IMG/VR virus record: IMGVR_UViG_3300010885_022647
Span: 1 to 32,559 of that record
Length of the DNA: 32,559 nt
Origin: a virus
Reading direction: 5' to 3' (one strand)
Shown: in pieces, positions 27,608 to 32,559 of the stretch
Numbering within the stretch: position 1 is the first letter of the stretch
How the letters are laid out: every line of letters starts with the position of its first letter
Program-made: the position numbers and the translations under genes
Notes under the pieces: model-generated
Seen by the model: only the letters and a program-made list of their open reading frames with translations
Database searches by the model: none
What the model was told of the DNA's origin: nothing

Positions 27608-28132
27608 ATGGTCAAGAAGCCTGTCCCCGACAATAAGCCGCCGAGCCTGACTGCGCGCCCGGTCGGGCGCCCGTCGTCGTACACCGACGAGATCGCCGAC
27701 ATCATCTGCGAGCGCATGATCAATGGTGAAAACTTTTCGCAGATCTGCAACGATCCGATGATGCCGTCGAGGGCGGCGTTGTATCGGTGGAGGGCGGCCC
27801 GCCCCGATTTCGATGCACGGTGCGCCCGCGCGCGTGAAGCTCTTGCCGACTTCCTGCTCGACAAGATCGAGGCGATGGCCGACGAGACGACCGAGGCCAA
27901 CGTGAACTCGCAGCGGCTCAAGATCTCGACCGCGCAGTGGCGGGCCGAGAAGATGGCGCCGCGCACCCTCGGGCCCCGCGTCAACACCGAGATCACCGGC
28001 GGCGCCACCGTCCACGTCCAGCACACGACCGTGGACGTGCGCCTCCTGACGCCGGAGGCCCGCGACGCCTTCAAGCAGGCGTTGCTGGCCGCCAAGACCA
28101 TCGAGCATGACCCGAACGAGGGGCAGGGCTGA
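27608..28132 (+). CDS. Terminase small subunit
   Basis: 174 residues from the ATG at 27608; the frame is open much further upstream, but over the opposite-strand gene. After a basic, Pro-rich leader (KKPVPDNKPPS) comes VGRPSSYTDEIADIICERMINGENFSQICND, then MPSRAALYRWRAARPDFDARCARARE, the HTH-bearing module of terminase small subunits. Later helices (LLDKIEAMADETTEANVNSQRLKI, WRAEKMAPRTLGPR) complete the family pattern. It recognises the packaging site and hands DNA to the large subunit encoded 409 bases on. Confidence 0.8.
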   Translation: MVKKPVPDNKPPSLTARPVGRPSSYTDEIADIICERMINGENFSQICNDPMMPSRAALYRWRAARPDFDARCARAREALADFLLDKIEAMADETTEANVNSQRLKISTAQWRAEKMAPRTLGPRVNTEITGGATVHVQHTTVDVRLLTPEARDAFKQALLAAKTIEHDPNEGQG

Positions 28133-28317
28133 TGTTGCAGCTTAACCCGCCCCTGCCCGTCCAGACGCCCCGTGGCCCCGGTCTGGCCCACGTCCTGATC
28201 GACTACGGCGCCGAGCACGATCTGGTCTGGGTCGTCTTTCAGAGCGACGGCGAGTGCTGGTCGTGGCGCAATCAGGACATCCGTGCGCAGACCAATGTGA
28301 CCTTCGGGAGGAAGTGA
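28132..28317 (+). CDS. Small hypothetical protein in the terminase operon
   Basis: 61 residues, joined by TGATG to the small terminase gene. Beta-type, with aromatic residues (LVWVVFQSDGECWSWRNQDIRAQTNV). Short proteins with a W-V-V-F and W-x-W-x-N-x-x-I-R pattern recur beside terminases of related phages. No known function, probably a small barrel. Confidence 0.6.
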   Translation: MLQLNPPLPVQTPRGPGLAHVLIDYGAEHDLVWVVFQSDGECWSWRNQDIRAQTNVTFGRK

Positions 28318-28541
28318 TGCCAAACCTGCCCATGATCGTCCGCTGCGGCTTCCACCACACGTTCGGGTGGCTCAGGCGCCCTGAACTCGATGGCCGCGAC
28401 GGCTACTGTTACGAGGCGCCGGACGGTGACTTGATATACAGCGCCATGTTCAATCACGAGAAGGCGATGCTCCTCTACGAGCTGGTGGACGCCGAGACCG
28501 GCGACCACTACCTCGTGGACAAAGTTGGATCGGACTACTGA
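28317..28541 (+). CDS. Small hypothetical protein in the terminase operon
   Basis: 74 residues of unknown function with AGGAAG before its ATG; its stop overlaps the ATG of the large terminase (TGATG). Mixed strand and helix (IVRCGFHHTFGWLRRPELDG, then GDHYLVDKVGSDY). The position between the terminase subunits suggests a packaging accessory, without other support. Confidence 0.58.
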   Translation: MPNLPMIVRCGFHHTFGWLRRPELDGRDGYCYEAPDGDLIYSAMFNHEKAMLLYELVDAETGDHYLVDKVGSDY

Positions 28542-30226
28542 TGGGCCGCTTCATTGAGTTCGATGGCCAGAAGATCGACGTGGACCGCCAGCTCTACGAG
28601 ATCGAGAAGGCCGAGTACGAGGAGAGCTTGGTCGAGTTCATCAAGGGCGCGTGGCACGTCATCGAACCCGGCGCTCCGTATGTCCACTCGTGGCATGTGG
28701 ACCTGATCGCGCTGCACCTTGAAGCCATCACTGACGGCGTCGAGCTTGAGGACGGAAGTCCCTACAATAGGCTTTTAATCAACGTCCCGCCGGGGACGAT
28801 GAAGAGCCTGATCACGAACGTCTTCTGGCCCTCGTGGGAGTGGGGCCCGCGAAACATGCCGCACTTGCGATACGTTTGTGCGGCGCACAAGATCGAGAAC
28901 CTCTCGGCGCGTGACAGCCGCCGCATGCGCCAGCTCATCACGTCCGACTGGTATCAGGAGCGGTGGGGCGACCGGGTCCGCCTCGCCCGCGACCAGAACG
29001 AGAAGCTGAACTTCGTCAACTCGGCGAGCGGCTTCAGGATCGCCACGGCCATCACGAGCCTGACCGGCATACGCGGTGACCGGGTGATCATCGACGACCC
29101 CCACAGCGTGGACAGCGCCGCGTCCGAGGCCATGCGCGAGACCGAGGTCAACACCTTCCTCGAAGCAATCCCGACGCGCCTCACGAGCCCGATCTACTCG
29201 GCGATTGTCGTGATCATGCAGAGGCTCCACGAGAGCGACGTGAGCGGCGTGATCCTCGACAAGCAGCTCGGCTACGACCACGTCATGCTGCCCATGCGCT
29301 ACGACCCCGTGCGGGCCCGACCCACGCTGCTCGGCATCGAGGACCCGCGCCAGTACGAGGGGGAGCTGCTCTTCCCCGCCCGCTTCCCCGAGGAGGTCGT
29401 GGACCGCGACGAGCGGTCGATGGGCCCCTACGCCACGGCGGGCCAGCACCAACAGGAACCGGCGCCCAGAGGCGGCGAGGTCATCAAGGCCGCTTGGTGG
29501 GAGACGTGGATGGAGGAGGCCTTCCCGCCCTTCGACTTTATCCTCGGCAGCTTGGACACGGCTTACACGTCCAAGCAGGAGGGCGACTTCTCGGCGCTCA
29601 CGATCTGGGGCGTCTTCAGCGGCGACATCTCGACCATGCGGGCCGACGCCTTCGTCAATGCGCGCGGCAAGCGCCGCGACCACGTCGAGGAGGCCGCCCG
29701 CTTCGACGAGGGCGTCCGCATCCGCGACATGCTGGAGTACAACCCGGAGAGCGTCCCCAAGGTCATGCTGATCGCGGCGTGGCAGGAGAAGCTGGAGCTG
29801 TCCGAACTCGTCGCCAAGGTCGCCGCGTCCTGCCGCAAGTGGCGGGTGGATAAGCTGCTCGTCGAGGGCAAGGCGTCGGGCCTGAGCGTTGCTCAAGAGA
29901 TCCGGCGCCTGCACGGGAACGAGGACTGGGGCGTCCAGATCATCAACCCCGGCTCGCTCGACAAGTTGGCGCGGGTCTATTCGATCCAGCACCTGTTCAG
30001 CGAGGGCATGATCTATGCCCCCGACCGGAGCTGGGCCGACAAGGTCATCCGCCAGTGCGAGATCTTCCCCAAGGGCAAGAACGACGATCTGGTGGACACC
30101 GTCAGTCAGGCCCTGCGCCACCTGCGCGAGACGGGCTTGCTCGTCCGGGCGCCAGAGCGTATGGCTGAGATCGACGCCGGTCGCCGCCACGTCGGCTCCG
30201 CCCCCGCACCACTCTACCCAATCTGA
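28541..30226 (+). CDS. Terminase large subunit
   Basis: 561 residues. The N-terminal ATPase shows a P-loop NVPPGTMKSL (81-90), Walker B GDRVIIDDPHS (Asp185-Asp186) and the coupling segment following it. The C-terminal RNase H-like nuclease shows GSLDTAYTSKQEGDF (Asp339), LLVEGKASG and KNDDLVDTVSQAL (Asp515, Asp516, Asp519). The length is normal for the family. It drives DNA into the prohead and cuts it. It follows the small subunit in a four-gene coupled operon. Phylogeny of this protein would tell the packaging type. Confidence 0.93.
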   Translation: MGRFIEFDGQKIDVDRQLYEIEKAEYEESLVEFIKGAWHVIEPGAPYVHSWHVDLIALHLEAITDGVELEDGSPYNRLLINVPPGTMKSLITNVFWPSWEWGPRNMPHLRYVCAAHKIENLSARDSRRMRQLITSDWYQERWGDRVRLARDQNEKLNFVNSASGFRIATAITSLTGIRGDRVIIDDPHSVDSAASEAMRETEVNTFLEAIPTRLTSPIYSAIVVIMQRLHESDVSGVILDKQLGYDHVMLPMRYDPVRARPTLLGIEDPRQYEGELLFPARFPEEVVDRDERSMGPYATAGQHQQEPAPRGGEVIKAAWWETWMEEAFPPFDFILGSLDTAYTSKQEGDFSALTIWGVFSGDISTMRADAFVNARGKRRDHVEEAARFDEGVRIRDMLEYNPESVPKVMLIAAWQEKLELSELVAKVAASCRKWRVDKLLVEGKASGLSVAQEIRRLHGNEDWGVQIINPGSLDKLARVYSIQHLFSEGMIYAPDRSWADKVIRQCEIFPKGKNDDLVDTVSQALRHLRETGLLVRAPERMAEIDAGRRHVGSAPAPLYPI

Positions 30227-30233
30227 GGCCCCC

Positions 30234-30440
30234 ATGATCCCCGCCCGCGCCATCGTCGATGCCCTCCGCGACCCGTCCCCCATCGGGATGGGCAGCTTCC
30301 GGGTCGAGGTCTGGGGCGACGAGCCCCACGACTATGTGCGCGTCTATACGATCAATGCCGCTTCTGATACACTTGCGGCCCAAGAGGGTCTCCGCCGCTT
30401 CGTCGATGAGATCGAGCTGATGCTGTCCAAAGAGGGCTGA
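30234..30440 (+). CDS. Small hypothetical protein between terminase and portal
   Basis: 68 residues starting seven bases after the terminase stop. IPARAIVDALRDPSPIGMGSFRVEVWG, then YVRVYTINAASDTLAAQEGLRRFVDEIE has a strand-strand-helix pattern that looks like a small folded domain. No family recognised. The place is right for a packaging or head accessory. Confidence 0.58.
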   Translation: MIPARAIVDALRDPSPIGMGSFRVEVWGDEPHDYVRVYTINAASDTLAAQEGLRRFVDEIELMLSKEG

Positions 30441-30442
30441 AC

Positions 30443-32559
30443 ATGCCGCTGCCCGGCCTCGTAAACCCGAACATCCGCCTCCCCGGCTTGGAGACGCGGA
30501 TGCCTGACGTGGCCGCTTCGGAGGCCGACGAGGCGCCGGAGGCCACCGAGGGCGACGAGCCAGTCCTTCGGATTGAGTACCCCGACGGGTCGGTCGAGAT
30601 CAGCATCGACGGCAAGAGCCTGCTCGGCGAGGCCCAGCGCAAGCCCACCGGCTGGTTCGAGAACCTCGTCGAGGACATCGACCAAGGCGCGCTCGGGACC
30701 ATCGCCGATGACCTCCTGCGCGGGATCTCCGACGATCTGGAGAGCCGCAAGGAGTGGATCGAGGGCCGGGCGACGGGCATCAAGCTGCTCGGCCTGAAGC
30801 TGGAGATCCCCGGCCTCGGCGGGTCCGCCGACGGCGCCCCGGTCGAGGGAATGTCAAAAGTCCGACACCCGCTCCTGCTTGAGGCCGTCCTGCGCTTTCA
30901 GGCCAACGCCCGGTCAGAGCTGCTCCCGACCGACGGGCCCGTGAAGGTCCGCGACGACAACGTCAACGGCAACCTGCAAGAGGACCGGCTCGCCGACGCG
31001 CTTGAGCTGGACCTCAACCACTACCTGACGACGACCGCCGCCGAGTATTACCCCGACACCGACCGCATGCTCCTGATGCTGGGCTTCGGCGGCACGAGCT
31101 TCAAGAAGGTCTACTTCTGCCCCCTGCGCGGGCGCCCGGTGTCCGAGAGCGTTGACGCCGACGACCTGATCGTCAACAACGCCGCGACCGACTTGCAGAA
31201 CGCCAAGCGCATCACGCACCGCTCGATGATGAAGGCCTCGACCGTCCGGCGCCTCCAGATCCTCGGGGTCTACCGCGACATCGACCTGCCGATGGCCAAG
31301 GAGCAGGACCTCGACTCCGCCCAGCGCGAGGAGCGTTCGGTGCAGGGGATCTCGGCGGGCTCTTTCCGCCCCGAGGACCGCGACCGCGAGATCTACGAGT
31401 GCTACTGCGAGCTGGACATCCCCGGCTTCGAGCACAAGTACAAGGGCAAGGTCAGCGGCCTCGAAGTGCCCTACCGCGTCACCATCGACCTCTCGTCCCG
31501 CGAGATCCTGTCCATCGTCCGCAATTTCGACGAAGATGACGCCGACCTCCCCGAGGCGCGAACAAACTTCGTCAAGTACACCTTCGTGCCGGGCCTTGGG
31601 TTCTACGACATCGGCCTGCTCCACATCCTCGGCAACACGACCAACGCCATCACGGCGGCGTGGCGCGAGATGCTCGACGCGGGCATGTACGCCAACTTCC
31701 CCGGCTTCCTGTACTCGGACGCTGGCGGGCGCCAGAACACCAACATCTTCCGCGTCCCGCCCGGCGGCGGCGCGCTGATCAAGACCGGCGGCGCCCCGCT
31801 GCGCGACGCCATCATGCCGCTCCCCTACAAGGAGCCCGGTCAGGCGCTCATGGGCCTCGTCGCCAACATGGCCGAGACGGGCATGCGCGTCGGCGGCACG
31901 AGCGAGATGCAGGTCGGTGAGGGCCGGGCCGATGCCCCGGTGGGCACGACGCTGGCCATGATCGACCAAGCGACCAAGGTCCTGAACGCCGTCCACAAGC
32001 GGATGCACTCGGCGCAGGCCGAGGAGTTCCGCCTGCTCGTCCAGTGCTTCCAAGAGCACCCCGAGAGCTTCTGGCAGCGCAACAAAAAGCCCGCCTATCA
32101 GTGGGACGAGCAGACCTTCTTGGCCGCCATCAACAACTGCGAACTGACCCCGCAGGCCGACCCAAACACGGCCAGCCAAGCGCAGCGCATGATGAAGATC
32201 ATGGGCCTGAAACAGCTTCAACAGGGCAACCCCAGCCTCTACGACCCAATCGCCATCGACACTGCGGCCTTGCAGGCGATGGGCTGGAGCAACCCGCAAC
32301 AGTTCATGGTGCCGCCCTCGGCGCTCCAGTCCAAGCCCCCGCCAGAAATTGAGTACGCCAAGGCGATGGTCGGCATCAAGAAGCAGGAGGCCGACGCCAA
32401 GACCGAGATGGTCAAGGTCAAGGCGCAGGAGGTCATGGCCAAGATGCAGGGCGACCAGCCGCAGGCTGACCCCAGCGCGCCCCCGAGCGTCCAAGATCAG
32501 ATCAAGATGGCCGAGCTGAAGATCAAAGAGCAGGAGCTTCAGGAGAAGCAGCAGGACTC
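30443..32559 (+). CDS. Portal protein, P22-like (3' end missing)
   Basis: The ATG at 30443 opens a frame of 705 codons that runs off the window. After an acidic N-terminal part come LLLEAVLRFQANARSELLPTDG, then MLLMLGFGGTSFKKVYFCPL, WREMLDAGMYANFPGFLYSD and NMAETGMRVGGTSEMQVGEG. These are hallmarks of the large portal of P22-type short-tailed phages. The C-terminal part is a long charged helix (from about residue 640), typical of the barrel segment. Twelve copies would form the DNA channel. The gene follows the terminase as usual. Confidence 0.88.
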   Translation, partial: MPLPGLVNPNIRLPGLETRMPDVAASEADEAPEATEGDEPVLRIEYPDGSVEISIDGKSLLGEAQRKPTGWFENLVEDIDQGALGTIADDLLRGISDDLESRKEWIEGRATGIKLLGLKLEIPGLGGSADGAPVEGMSKVRHPLLLEAVLRFQANARSELLPTDGPVKVRDDNVNGNLQEDRLADALELDLNHYLTTTAAEYYPDTDRMLLMLGFGGTSFKKVYFCPLRGRPVSESVDADDLIVNNAATDLQNAKRITHRSMMKASTVRRLQILGVYRDIDLPMAKEQDLDSAQREERSVQGISAGSFRPEDRDREIYECYCELDIPGFEHKYKGKVSGLEVPYRVTIDLSSREILSIVRNFDEDDADLPEARTNFVKYTFVPGLGFYDIGLLHILGNTTNAITAAWREMLDAGMYANFPGFLYSDAGGRQNTNIFRVPPGGGALIKTGGAPLRDAIMPLPYKEPGQALMGLVANMAETGMRVGGTSEMQVGEGRADAPVGTTLAMIDQATKVLNAVHKRMHSAQAEEFRLLVQCFQEHPESFWQRNKKPAYQWDEQTFLAAINNCELTPQADPNTASQAQRMMKIMGLKQLQQGNPSLYDPIAIDTAALQAMGWSNPQQFMVPPSALQSKPPPEIEYAKAMVGIKKQEADAKTEMVKVKAQEVMAKMQGDQPQADPSAPPSVQDQIKMAELKIKEQELQEKQQD

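Noticed and set aside
28775-30283. 502-codon open frame opposite the large terminase gene
   Set aside because: It mirrors the strong third-base GC of the terminase codons, has a repetitive Val/Asp/Leu/Gly/Arg composition, and shows no motif; it is an antisense shadow.
30914-32494. 526-codon open frame opposite the portal gene
   Set aside because: Same kind of GC-driven antisense shadow; the portal motifs are unmistakable on the plus strand.

Overview
The window is most of a tailed bacteriophage genome. It is rich in G and C (about 60 % by eye), very tightly packed, and full of ATGA and TGATG stop/start overlaps. The host is probably an alphaproteobacterium: one small leftward gene matches the C-terminal part of GcrA, a cell-cycle regulator confined to that class. 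The gene order (small and large terminase, P22-type portal, then a head-completion protein, a very large internal virion protein and a collar-type fibre) is that of a short-tailed phage. Both ends cut through genes (portal on the right, head-completion protein on the left). The scaffold, coat and other head genes must lie in the part not shown. No integrase, DNA polymerase, RNA polymerase, tRNA or CRISPR array was seen.

Layout. (1) 1-10357, rightward: virion genes, with a GNAT-like enzyme and one leftward HNH homing endonuclease (1595-2086). (2) 16774 down to 10314, leftward: PD-(D/E)XK exonuclease, a cysteine-rich protein, an SSB-like protein behind a folded RNA leader, regulators, small proteins, a Sec-exported transglycosylase, then two overlapping genes for isolated domains of host cell-cycle regulators (DnaA domain IV and the GcrA C-terminal domain). 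(3) 16775-16902: a divergent control region with dyads. (4) 16909-25150, rightward: membrane microprotein, HTH regulator, RuvC-like resolvase, primase-polymerase/helicase, a cytosine methyltransferase with a second long ORF and an HNH gene layered into it, small accessory proteins, and a NUMOD4-HNH endonuclease. (5) 27406 down to 25222, leftward: small early-type genes, driven by two promoter-like sites that carry the same dyad inside their spacers and each lie beside a perfect DnaA box. (6) 27608 to the end, rightward: terminase and portal, which would join the virion genes at the left end on a circular map.

How it fits together. The primase-helicase, SSB-like protein, exonuclease and resolvase form a replication/recombination kit that leaves polymerisation to the host. 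The methyltransferase probably protects phage DNA. The DnaA-IV and GcrA-C proteins look like tools for competing with, or redirecting, the host's replication and transcription timing, and perfect DnaA boxes occur in the phage's own control regions. This pair and the layered methyltransferase locus are the most interesting parts of the window.
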